A stretch of DNA of 64,000 nucleotides, from positions 2,549,501-2,613,500 of the forward strand of contig NC_132974.1 of NCBI RefSeq assembly GCF_047496725.1, in the 5' to 3' direction. Below are positions 37,348 through 49,847 of the stretch, piece by piece. The stretch's first letter is position 1, and every line of letters begins with the position of its first letter. The position numbers were made by a program, and so were the translations under genes. The notes below the pieces were generated by a model. It saw nothing but the letters and a program-made list of their open reading frames with translations, ran no database searches and had not been told where the DNA came from. Origin of the DNA: Anoplolepis gracilipes (taxonomy: Eukaryota > Arthropoda > Insecta > Hymenoptera > Formicidae).

Positions 37348-39031
37348 ATGGAAACGATATTGGAACAGCAACGACGATATCATGAAGAGAGGGAACGATT
37401 GATGGATGGAATGGTGAAAGAAATGTTACACAGAAAGGCAGCTCATCGTGAAAACATCAATTCGGAACATCGTCTAAAAATGTTATTGGATCAATATATG
37501 GATAGTACAATGCATTTGGAAGATTTGTATGAAGATAAAGATGGGCAGAGGAAAGAGGAGGTATGTTAATATAAAATTATATATATATTTTGTGTGTGCA
37601 TGTATGCGTTTAATCTAAAATAAAGAGAAAAAAATATATGCCTATATATATATAATATATACATAAGCATGTATGTATATGTGTGTATGTTGTATGTGTG
37701 TGTTTTTCAATTTAATAATCCAAATATTTATTATGTTTTAGGTTCAAGCACTCTCTGGTCCAAATGAATTCTCAGAATTTTATTCACGTTTGAAGTCGAT
37801 AAAGGAATTTTATCGGCGACATCCTAATGAAATCAGTGTTCCTATGTCTGTCGAATTTGAGGAATTAGCTAAAATGAGAGAAAATCCAACAGAAGAACTG
37901 TCCAATCTTGTCGAATTTACAGATGAGGAAGGTTATGGAAAATATCTCGATCTTCATGAGTGTTATCAAAAATATATTAATCTTAAAGGAATAGAAAAAA
38001 TAGATTATATAACTTACCTATCAACTTTTGATCATTTATTTGATATTCCTAGAGAGAGGAAGAATGCAGAGTATCAAAGATATGTTGAGTCTCTATTAGG
38101 ATATTTGACAGATTACCTAAGCAGAGTGAGACCTCTGTTAGATATTAATACAGAAATTGCAGAAGCCAACAAAGATTTTCAGACTCATTGGGAGAAAAAC
38201 ACATTCCCTGGTTGGCCCAAGGAAACTGGAAGTGCTTTGACCCATGTAGGAGCACACTTGGAATTATCTGCATTTTCATCATGGGAGGAATTGGCATCTC
38301 TTGGCTTGGACAGATTAAAATCAGCTTTGATGGCTTTAGGACTTAAATGCGGAGGTACGCTTGAGGAACGGGCGCAAAGACTTTTCAGTACAAAAGGTGA
38401 AGCCTCTTTAGATCCCAACTTATTAGCTAAAAATCGAAAGGGAAAGTCAGCTAAAACTAGAGATTCTGAGAAGCAAAAGGAAATTGCGCGACTCGAGGCT
38501 CAGGTGTATAGGCTTGCCGAACTAGTATCTAGTCAACGAGTAGCTACGAAAGAAAATGTACAAAGAAAACAAGCAAGAACCGAGGGTGAAAGAGGCGATT
38601 CTGATGCAGAAGCAAGTGCGAGCGAATCGGAAGAAGAGGATGACAATGAGGTTCCATATAATCCAAAAAATTTGCCCTTAGGCTGGGATGGGAAACCGAT
38701 ACCTTATTGGTTGTACAAACTGCATGGTCTAAACATTAGTTACAATTGTGAAATTTGTGGCAATTTTACATATAAAGGTCCAAAGGCATTCCAGAGACAC
38801 TTCGCGGAATGGAGACACGCTCACGGCATGCGCTGTCTTGGTATTCCGAACACGGCTCATTTTGCCAATGTTACTCAAATTGAAGATGCCCTTGGTCTGT
38901 GGGACAAACTCAAAGCACAGAAACAAGCAGAACGTTGGCAACCAGAACAGGAAGAAGAATTTGAAGACTCGCTTGGCAATGTAGTCAATCGCAAAACGTA
39001 TGAGGATCTTAAGAGACAAGGCCTGCTATAA
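37348..39031 (+). CDS. SF3A3: Splicing factor 3A subunit 3 (SF3a60, noisette)
   Basis: Two exons, 37348-37560 and 37742-39031, give 500 residues (human SF3A3 has 501). The N-terminus METILEQQRRYHEERERLMD matches the family. An acidic, Ser-rich linker (ASESEEEDDNEVPYNPKNLP) leads to the C-terminal matrin-type zinc finger: C407-E-I-C410, then FQRHFAEWRHAHGMRCLGIP. The protein ends with the conserved NRKTYEDLKRQGLL. It is part of the U2 snRNP SF3a complex and is needed for prespliceosome formation in the nucleus. The ATG is the first in the exon after a short AT-rich leader. It is divergent from RpS21, with a foldback element between them. Confidence 0.97.
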
Positions 39032-39129
39032 TAAAGTATACATCAAAATTGAATTTTATTATAATATTCAATCGTCATTTGTATTACCAGTTTTTATAAT
39101 CCCTTTTTTCACATTAAAGTATTTTTATC

Positions 39130-39135
39130 AATAAA
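39130..39135 (+). promoter_or_regulatory. SF3A3: Likely polyadenylation signal of SF3A3
   Basis: AATAAA about 100 bases past the stop codon. Another AATAAA overlaps the stop codon itself at 39030-39035 and is probably too close to be the main site. Confidence 0.5.
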
Positions 39136-40430
39136 ATATCTCATCCAATTGTCTGGAATTCTGTTAAATTGTATTAGTATTAGTAATTTGAAACTATTTA
39201 CACACTACACACATATATATTGTACATGTATCTCACTTTTTAAGATGCTTCATGTTTTGCCTACGTTTCATTTTGGCATAATTGATCTTGTGATTTGTGA
39301 TTGTTCTTGAAATGGCTGAAGTATTTTGAAGGAAATAGGAAGTTTAAAACAAGCTAAAGGAATGTTTAAAAGATAAATATATTAATATATTAATGTTCAA
39401 TAGAAGTATGTTATTACTATATTGCGAAAAGCGATATCTATTTAATCAATACTTCAAAAGCAAACTGTTAAAAAAGATTTGATATAAAATTAAATAACAA
39501 TTTCAAAATATTGCTTTCACTATTAAACGCAATGAATAATAAAGTAAATAATAAGATTTTCTCTTTTGATAAAGTATAACAGCTAAGTATCGCATGCTTC
39601 TTTGTTAACTGTTTCTTTTTTTTTTATTCACATTTTACCCTTATCAAATGATTATAAAAACAAGTTTTCATGTATGGGTGTGGGTGCGTGCGTGATGTAT
39701 ATACAATAAGATATTTTTGTAATAATTAAATTAAATTGTATTTAAAAATTAATTTTTAAGAAAAATGATAGAATAAAGTAATTAGAATATCTGTTCTCTC
39801 TCTCTCTCGCTTTCTCTCTTTTTTTCTATGACAGAAAAAGAAACACGTAATATTTAGGAATAATAATTATAAATTATGACAAATTTCTATATTAATAGCA
39901 TAGAATTATATTCAATAAAATTTATACGTAATAAATTTCTATATATTTTTCACTATTAATTTACATACTATTCAGTTTGTGTCTAATATAAATATACTGT
40001 TTATACGCATGCATGTATCCATATAATAGAGAGATTACTATTTTTCAAAAATAATATAGTTAACATTGATATAATAATGTTCATTACGATATATTCATTT
40101 TAATTAATGTAATAAAAGGAAATAGAATCGTTGTACATATATATAATTATATAGCAAGTCATAAAATTTTATTAGATAAAGAATAATTTCGTAATCGCGT
40201 TTACACGTACACTTTAAAGCGCGTTATTAAAATATGTATCAAATAATATCATTTTAGTTAAGAAATTTTACCTATTTTAGAATCATTTGATATACATAAT
40301 ATTTTAATGCGTCAAGTTTTGTCACGTAGTATAGTGAGTATTTATTATTTTGGCGCGATAAGAGAGAGAGAGAGCGCACTGTCTTTTGTCCTTGACGCTT
40401 GACGTCACGCGTTGAGTAGTAAGAGAGGGG
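39136..40430. other. Intergenic region, no gene seen
   Basis: AT-rich sequence with short pyrimidine runs (TCTCTC around 39795-39825). No ORF or RNA gene was recognised. Confidence 0.55.
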
Positions 40431-40570
40431 GAGCGCCGCGTACGTGACCCGCGACAGCCGCGAGTCATTCATTCCGAGTGTGGCGGGCGTAGTGACAGTG
40501 CGCGCACGTGCTTTTACTCCGGCGCGGCGCGTCTCGCGTTCGATCCTCGAGATGAGTGCGCCGTAAACGT
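40350..40570 (+). promoter_or_regulatory. CpG-rich promoter-like region, upstream of the ANKRD29 locus
   Basis: G+C and CpG rise abruptly (for example GCGCGGCGCGTCTCGCG), with GA-repeat words AGAGAGAGAGAG nearby. This resembles the gene-start patches of ACP and TBC1D9 in this window. It is followed by a leader of about 0.6 kb without long ORFs and then the ATG at 41102. Confidence 0.5.
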
Positions 40571-41101
40571 TTCTCGCGACGATAATACATACGATAATAA
40601 TACTACGGTAAAATTTAACGTGTTAAAATATCTAAAGCGATTCCAAAATAAAATAATATATGTAAGTACGTGAATAATATATGTAAGTAAAATAATAACA
40701 TGATATTCGGTCTTGGTGATGTTTTAGCGCGCTCATTATTGTTTACATTTGTCTCGGCTTCGTCTCGTAATCGAGCGAATTCCATTCGCGATTTGATTCC
40801 CTCGATCGATTATTTGTCTTCTTCCGCTTTAGACTTAATAATTCTTGCTCGAAGTTTGATCGTTGAATTCCCGACTTGTCAACTCCAAAGGTAATTCTCG
40901 CGCGTGATGAAACGGGATTTTCGACCGTCCCGAAATTCGGGAGTGCCGTTTAAAGTATATTACGTGTGCGTAAAAGTGCGGGAGTGTTGTCCAAATATCG
41001 CGCGTTTTTATTTTTTGTGCTATTTAAAATAACGCCCACTTTTACTTTAAATTTTTGGTGCGGTTTAAACAAATTAAAAAAAGTGTCGTGCATGTAAAAC
41101 A

Positions 41102-41563
41102 ATGGACTCTGACAATTTGAGACGAGAAGGAGGAGGCCTAGGAGAAGCCTCCTGCATCAGCGCAGCACCCTTAGGGTAAGTATTATTATTTGTACGTTAA
41201 TTATTATAAATCGTGTACAGAAATTAATTCGGTTTAATTATTTGAATTATTTTAACAAGAGAGGCTCAGAGAGAAAAAAACTTTTAATTAAATTCTAATT
41301 AAATAAATTATTTTTATTTAAAAAATAGTTCTTTTAGAATTTATAAAATTATTCCATATTTATATATATATATCTTATTATTATACGCATATATATCTCA
41401 TTATTATACAAATATAAAATTTGGCGAGTACAATATAATAATTTGTTTCTAAATATTAATAATTTTATTTTAAACACTGCTATAATTTGAATTTTATATT
41501 TACATGTTACAGACATCGTAACTTATTTAATGCCGACAATTCCGCTTTTGCGCATCAGTATCG
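41102..41563 (+). CDS. Two small unassigned exons with good splice sites (possible alternative start or uORF)
   Basis: Exon a, 41102-41175, starts at ATG and encodes MDSDNLRREGGGLGEASCIS and a few more residues to a strong GG/GTAAGT donor. Exon b, 41513-41563 (51 nt), follows acceptor GTTACAG and encodes RNLFNADNSAFAHQYR before donor CG/GTGAGT. The junction keeps frame, and exon b ends in phase 2. Every ANKRD29 exon downstream is phase 0, so these exons cannot be joined directly to it in frame. They could be an upstream ORF in a long leader, an alternative start needing another unseen exon, or the start of another gene. I recognise no domain. Confidence 0.35.
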
Positions 41564-41936
41564 GTGAGTAACAAAAAGCTCATTTTATTTATTTCAAAGC
41601 AAAATAGATTTATTAGAGATTTTTGTAGATGTAATTTATATGCATTGTTAGTTATTAATATAATTATTTATTAATAAATTAAATAAATTATATATTAAAT
41701 GTTATAGATTAATAATTGAAATCAAATAAATTAAATAATTGAAATTAAATTGCTTTTATATTTTTTTCCAGAATAACAAAATAGAACAAATATTTATTGC
41801 AAATATCTTATATATTATATTTAAAAAAAGTTTATTCTATTGCATATGAGTATAAATCTATTTTATTACATAGCAGTATAAATATAAGCGGCCGTATTAT
41901 TCTTTATCTTACAATTTCTTATAAGATCTTATAATT

Positions 41937-42117
41937 TGTGGATGTAGCACGGACATGAACCGATTGATTGGCTACATCCATAACTGTTTTATCGGATGTG
42001 ACCGAAACATGTAGTTTCAAGCGATCGTAAAATGGATGTACGCGACGCTAGTGTACAACGTGGAAAAAGCGTTGTACGAAAGATGGCACCGTGGCCTCTT
42101 TCAGGATCCTCTCTGAT
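41937..42117 (+). repeat. Dispersed repeat, diverged relative of the right arm of the foldback element
   Basis: TGGATGTAGCACGGACATGA here corresponds to TGGATCTAGCACGGACACGA at 37080-37099 and a second partial copy at 37113-37132. Homology continues discontinuously (TAAAAT.GATC, GTGTAC..CG, GGAAAA, ATGGC.CC, CTCTCTG) to about 42117 against 37258. It lies just upstream of the ANKRD29 start codon. Confidence 0.65.
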
Positions 42118-42467
42118 CGGGACGATTCGTGGGGCTCGTGGGGTCGACTCGATGTCATCCGTGGAACGACGATGTTCGGCTTCGGCGTCGCGTGTGAGCC
42201 AGCGAAGGTATCCCGGCGAGCGAAGTGCGATCGTGTGGTGCTACAAAACGGACCGCGGTAGAAAATCGCGTTCAGTAGCGGAGCGCGCTGCGCGCCGAAT
42301 AGATGGTTGGTGGTTACGTTCGAATGCTCGTTCGGATGCGGAACATACGCTCGTTACGTACGGTACGTGCATGTACGTATGCGACCGGACAAGCGATGCA
42401 CCTTGTGCGTTTCCCGCGGAAGAGTAACGAGTGATTGATCGTCACGCAACGGCCGCCGGGGTTCAAC

Positions 42468-45400
42468 ATGTCCATGAAGGTGAGTGTCGACGAGTCGCGA
42501 GGAGCGTCGAGGTGTTCGCGGTTTCTATGTCATCGCGATTTCCGCAGGCAGATTTTTCTCCCTTAGCCATCTCGATGCTGATCTCGTGTTCGTCTCTGTA
42601 AAGTGCGTTTATATTGTATCAAATATATATTAAAGGAAGAATTAAAATCCACATTTTTTTCACATTCCTCTCTTTCGCATGTATTATTGTGAATTAAATT
42701 TAGCAGAGCCAACATTTATATATGTTATACTAGTATTCTTATTATTTCGAGTGGAAATGACAATAAAATGATAATATATTTAGTAATGTATATATTATTT
42801 ATTTTTTTGATATTATACATATATATAATCTCGAATCTATAAATTTAAATCAAATTTCTTTAGACATTACATAATGATAAAAATGATTAAACATTTTATT
42901 ACATTGAGTTTTTCATCACTTCTTTATAATTGTCGTCATTTTATCGTTTATCATTATTGTGTTTTTATCTTTTCTTTTGATTAGTCAACTGTTTTTTCCA
43001 AGAGAGAAATGTCGTTCTTCTCGATTAGCTGTTGATCCGAATATATATTTTGATTGTTATCTCTCGTTCATGCAATATCGAACACGATTCGCATATTAAT
43101 CGAGTAAAACGCGAATGATTGTGTGTTAAATGTACATACGGCAAGAATATGCGTCTTATCTTTTACTAGCGCGTTATTTCTGATTCGCCGATGAATGGGC
43201 GCACCTGCGAGTACGATTAAAAACGAAAGGCGAAGCTGTCACATCACAAGGCGCCGCGTGAACCACTTCGTTGTCTGAATGTTTTTGCAGAAAACTGGTC
43301 GTAAAATAAATATCAGAATTTTTATTATTTAATATTTTTATTACTTAGAAAAATTCAGATTTGAAAATGGAATGCACTGCGTGAACGTATTATGTATTAT
43401 GTAATTGAAGTATCGCACAATTCAAGGCAATCAGATAATTTAATATATTTAACAATATGTAATTAATAACTAGACTTTATTAGATAAATATTATTAATGT
43501 TACATTATTCGTGACACATATTACATAACTGAATGTAGGGTTTAAAGTTGATCGCACCGATGTGATGTGTGTGTGTGTGTGTGACCGCTTAATAGCCAGT
43601 TCGTTAAATTTGCACTCTATCTACATGACGTTACATAAGATTTGCAATACAGAATGAGAATTTTTTAACGTATTTGTCGATAAATTCGCGGTTAAGTGAA
43701 CGTTTTAAAACAAAAATATCTCTGCATTTTTCTCCAAAATATTTCTTGGTATTTATAAATGATTGAATAAAACTATATTAATTTTTCTAAACACATTTCT
43801 ATATTTATTTCTCTAAAAAGATAATATACAAAGAGATTGATCTCTGTGTATATCACGCAACATGGAAACTTCTAAAATGAAAGCATCTTAATATCAGGAT
43901 TATTCGTCTCTGACGTTCTACATATCCAGCAGGAAATACTTGTTATTGTGCACGGTATCGTTGCAAAATCCTGTAATAAGACTTTTCCGCGTCATTAAAT
44001 ACAATCCAACGGTAACGCATTCTGTAATTTTACGTTTGTAAGCCGTGACGCACGCAGAATTGGTAAATTGTATAAATCAACGAGTAAAGTTGCAAATGTA
44101 TATGTATGTTGAGTTTTTGCAATTTTATTTTCTTTCTGTTCATAGAAGTCTTTGAAATATTTTAGAGCGAAAGTTTCGTTAAAACATCCGCGAGAACGAA
44201 CAAACCTCATCGAGAGTGACACAAATACATCCTCGACATTCCGCAGGATATTTCCTTTCTCTCTTTCTAAAAATTATTTATGAGATAGCTCATGTCGAGT
44301 TATCTCGTAAACAGTCAAAAGCGAGGGTCGAATTTTAATCGTCGTCGAAGGACGGCGAGAATATTTACGCTGAAAAATGCGTTTAACATCGCGTGAACGT
44401 GGAGAATAAAGACCGGACACGTGTCGAGAAACATTGATCCCATCGAAGACGATCGCGAGCATATTTTTGAGATTATAGAGGCGCTAAAAATACATTTGTG
44501 ACTTGAGGTTTAAACGGTCCCGAAGAACCACATTCACGCGGTTTCATTAGTATTCCACTATATACATGTCCATTAGTTTATATTATATTCCGGACTAAAT
44601 CTAGTACGAGAATATTTGTTCGTTATTTTGATGGGGAATTTTGGCTGGGACGTATACACGAAAATATTTTTTAATAAATATATATATTTCAAACATAAAA
44701 TGATCGAAATAAAAGCCAATCGATTGAATAATCTGTAAGAATCTGAAGAATTTAAAATTAAAATATAGTATTAAAATTATGTGAAAGTAGTATTAAACTT
44801 TCTTATAATCTTTTAAACTTTAATATCTTCTGTAAGTTCTCTGCATTAATTAATTAACTTCATTTTTTCAAGAAGATTGGATTACAGCGTTTACAGTTAT
44901 CGTATTGTGTTCTCCAGTTTTATACTTTCGTCATGATTTTAATGATTACAATATATTCAGCGAACGTATCGATGGACTTTTAGATATTTCCTGAACATTT
45001 TTATAGTTTGTAATTTTCTTCAATTGTAACCAGCTTACGTAAGCTCAAGGAAATGAGAATTTCATTAGTATGTTCATTAACTTGTTTTTTTTTTTCTCTA
45101 GAAGGAGTCGCCTTGGGATGTGGAGCTGCACCTGGCGGCAGCACGTGGGGATGCCAAGCGTCTCCGTATTTTATTGGACTCTGGACGCGTCCACGTTGAT
45201 TGTAAGGACAAGGTCAGTAATATGATATATTTCTAGAGAATTTGCTTTCAGAGATTTCAATTTTGCTTTCGCTGAATGATCAGAAAAGTTTCACAACAAT
45301 CGAAATAGAACACTCGAGACGCGCGTACACAATTTTTTCTTTAGAATGACAGAGTGTGTATACTTTCTGGAAAAACTGAAATTCTTAGAGAACTTTATTG

Positions 45401-48400
45401 TACCTGGAGAAATGAAGGAATTTTCATGAAATTTTAGGACTCAGGGAATTTTTAAAAGATGCTTTGATTTAATTTTGCTTTTATACTGTAAATTATAAAT
45501 ATATATCCTTGTTTACATGTATATTTACTGCTTTAACAAAATATTGAATATACATTTTCGTTATTTTAATTTTTAGCGATGAAAAGTGAAAATGTTTTGA
45601 AAGTTAAAAATTTTTATTTTAATGAAAGTTATTCAGTTTTTTTCCAGTACATTTGTAAATCTAGCACTTGGAAACTTTTGTGAAGACTTAAGACTTTGCG
45701 TTTTTTCTTTGTATAAATTGAAAAGCATTAAAAAGCGTACAATAAAAAAATTTCTTTTAGAAAATTGCATCAAAAAGATCTTTAAAATATTCTCTTTATG
45801 TGGAATTTTGAACAAAAATATCTGGAAGATTAGGGAATTTTTTTTTATAAGAAGTAGACATCATGAATAAATTCTCTCTCTTTAAAATACTGATAATTAA
45901 CTTGGATACTTCTTGAAAACGTAATATTTGATTGGACTCAATCGGTTTAATTGACTTGAAACCGCAATATTGGTTTCAAAGTCGTATGAGATCGCTTAGA
46001 AAGGCATATGATGTCGGAAATCAAGTAAACAAAAGCTCGCGGTTTTTTATTTGAAATAGCTGGTGTTACAATAAATCGACTTTGTAGCAAGAGCGGCGAT
46101 TTTCTCTCCTCGTTGTCAGTCGGCTCATTATGCAAACGACGATGAGGAGCGAGCAACGCGCGAGTAACGTTATATTTCGTCTGGAAAGTGGTTTATTAGA
46201 TCACGCGCGGACACTAATCGTGCTACTTTTTGACCTGAAAGCCAAACGCGTTTTGCCAGCGAACTCGTCCGAATGAAATCGTGTCACTGTCAGGATCGAA
46301 TCGAGTCATGATTTTGTTTAGCCGGCAAGCATAATAACTATATACTTTCGCGAATTTCTGTCCGTTCGGAACTCCAACCGAATATCATTTCACGAAGCTT
46401 CGTAACATAGTTATTAACTTAATGAGATATCCAATGAATTCGATGTAAAAATAATATATTATAAATATAAAAAGCACACTTATAATTAGTTTCAATAATT
46501 GTAAAATTTATTTTATGAGATTCTTTGTACTTAAAAAAATAATGAAGTGTTTAAGAAAGTATCTAAAAAAAATAAAACGTCGATCAGCTATGATATTTTT
46601 TTACGTAAAAATAATTGTTTCTTTGACGTATATTATTATCGTTGTTATATACATATTACGTGCTAATTGCGTTAATAGACTCAAGACACTTAACTTATAT
46701 CTTGATAGCTCGTGAGGATCGATTAGAAAATACATAGCGGCATACATTCGCCGGCAAACGTTCACCGACAGAAGAAAGTTTTCGTAGCCAATTGAATCTT
46801 CGTAGCAAGCGTTAAGTTTTGTAAATGAGGTCATTTTCTTTCAGGATGGCACGACACCTTTGATTTTAGCTGCCGCCGGTGGCCATATCGACGCTGTGAC
46901 CGAGCTATTACATCAAGGAGCGGATTCTAATGCCAAAAGACTGGTAAGTCTTAATCTTATAGCAAAGTTCTTATCGAGCGATCTGAGAAGGAGTGAATGA
47001 AATTCCCTTTGCGAGTGCATAGTAACATGAGCGCGCTTATCACCTCATTCTGTTTGATCATAAATCTATGTTTAACATGAAGAAAGAGAATCTATGTTTA
47101 ACATGAAGAAAGAGAATCTATGTTTAACAGGAAGAAAGAGAATATACTTGTTTCTTACATAAATATTATATATGGAGTAATTAGAATAATTTTTAATTAT
47201 TTTGATTAATTTATTAACTATTATTAAATATTTTATATGATTAATTTATTTAATACTATTTTATGTTTATTAAGTTGTTGATTGTAACATGAGTGTTATC
47301 AAGTGATTTATCTATGTCAAGCATTGGTTATCTCTTACTAAAATCATACGAGATAGTCATTGATGAGATAAGCGACATTCTGTGTTATACTTTGTGCACA
47401 AAAAAATTTATCTGCGAAAGTACTGTATCATCGAGTGATGTCGTGTGCAATTTGAAGTAGGTATTTATTGCAATTATAAAGTTTAATACGTAACTCTTAT
47501 AAAACAATCGTGATGATGACGTGATGATATAATGATGCGCTTAGCCGTTATTTTAAACTTATCTTTGATCTATAATATTGAAAAAGCCAGGAAGATGTTT
47601 TATTATATGTCTTCAGAATTATACGTTATTCTGTTTCTTTCTTATAGATATCATATTTTTATCAAAACCGGTATTGAGCAGTCTTGAGTCCACATGCCAA
47701 TTGTAATTAAAGAATGTAATATACAAGATGTATCATGTATAATATGTGATAAGCACTGTGGAGCGAATTCTCCGATCAATTAATTTTTTTGCCATAACGA
47801 AAGTTTAATCGCTCATGTAATTTTTTCACAATTTTTTATTTTTTATACCAAGTACCTTGATAATCAAATTTTTAAAATTAAAATATGATGATGTAAATTT
47901 TTGACATTAAATAGCACGCGTGAGAAAGATTTCTATTTATATTCTAGGCTAGGAATTTAATCGAATATAAATTTATCCATTTATAAAGTGTAAAAATGCC
48001 TGACAGTTTCATTAAGAAAAAAATGAGATTCGTTGAAACGTCATGTCCTTTCTAAAGATTCTCAAATTTGACAACCTTTTTATTAAGAATATTTTACTTA
48101 TTTCTTAATTGTCCACGAAGTAGAATTTGTAAAACTTCCTGGAACACTATTCCCTTTGCAACACCCTTTTTTTAAAACATGCAAAGAATCTCAGCGCGAG
48201 ACATAAAAAGCTCGTCACATTCCATGTCACGAAGTACCAGGAAGCTGTCGAGCATTCCTTTTTAAGTGCCTCGTGGAGATTTATCGTTCAACCCACGCTT
48301 CTCGCTTTCTACCTTGATGTCTCGTGCCATCTAAAATTATAGCATTGTGTGTAAATCGATGATAAACTGCCAGCGTTCAAATGACGTTGCATTGCATATC

Positions 48401-49792
48401 TTAAGAAGTGAAAAAGTGAAGTATATCGTGAACACTTTCGATTTTTCCTTCAATATTAATTTTTGTAAATTATTTAAATATTTATTTATCTCATTATTGT
48501 TTATGACATAGAAAATCTGATCTAGAATATTTCAAAACCCATGACATTTCAATTCTTATTTTTTTATATTATAAAAAAATCAAAAACGAAAACGCTTCGC
48601 GATTAGTGTATAGAATAAATTTTAGATCTCTAATTTCGTTCTTGATGCAATTACTGTTAGAAACGAGAAAGAGAGAATATTACACATGAGTAAACGCACG
48701 GAAATAGTAGTGTATAATATTCAATGATGGAGTTAATCATACGATCTATGCTTTTTCCTAAGATTCAGTATAAACGATGACGACGAGTGGCGTCGTGCTT
48801 GGCGCAGGATTACGCAAACGTAGATTAAAACCCCGTTAAATGTATTCGTCGTCTTATGTAATCAGTGGATCGAGATCCAGAATGATTTTCAGGCACGGCT
48901 AGAAAACGCGATCCGCTTCTAATTAATACTCTGGTATCTCAAGACCGTTACTTAGAGGCATAATTATATCTCATTTCGATTTTCATATTAGTTTCTCAGT
49001 AGTACGCGTAGTAATTTGCTAATAAATCATTTAGAAGCAACAGTAATGAAACGTACAATTATAATCTACGAAGAAAATCATATCCAAAATTCTTTTTTCT
49101 TTTCAAATTTAGAAAAAATTTGTAGAGAATTTGGAATTTTAATAGCTGTTCCGTGTTGATTCTAAAACATTAATCTGACAGAATATTTAACGCTTTGTAA
49201 TATAAATATATTCGTAAAGAGATGAGCTATTAGAATCAAATGAAAGAAAGAGAGAAAATATTTCAAGGTTGCTTGTGAAATGGTAAATGTAAAGCGCACG
49301 TGAGCTTGTGCTATAACACTGTGTTACATATAATGCGCGTGCAAGTTCGCGTGATTGTAATAGCAGAGCGTCTAATGTAAAACATGCAACAACGGTAATG
49401 TGGCAGTTCAGGAATTATCGCGGACACTTTGTCTATAATCCATTTAAACGTGTTACCTTCTCTCCTCTCTTCCTTTCTCTCTCTTAAATATATATGTACT
49501 ATCATATAAAATTAGAAAATCGTATACGTACGAGTATATGTACCTCATAAAATATTCATGTAATATTAGTGAAACATTAGAGAGAATATTAATAAAAAAG
49601 AAATATATCATATACTCTTTAATTTTTGCTGAAGTGAAATGTGCTTTTTAATTTTACTTTTATTTTAGAGTGCTTATACATATAAAGAATATTGCTATTA
49701 ATATTACATCATCGATTAAACGTGCTGGAAAATATTATATATATATATATTGCTTCATATATTTTATATTAATTTTTTATTTACAATTAGTC

Positions 49793-49847
<55 letters not shown>

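Noticed and set aside
42032..42427. 131-residue plus-strand ORF upstream of the ANKRD29 start
   Set aside because: Arg/Ser-rich translation of CpG-rich and repeat-derived sequence, out of frame with the ANKRD29 start and without recognisable domain; most likely 5' UTR.
47065..47142. Three regular repeats considered as a CRISPR-like array
   Set aside because: Units are directly adjacent with no spacers, in an intron of an animal gene; simple tandem repeat.
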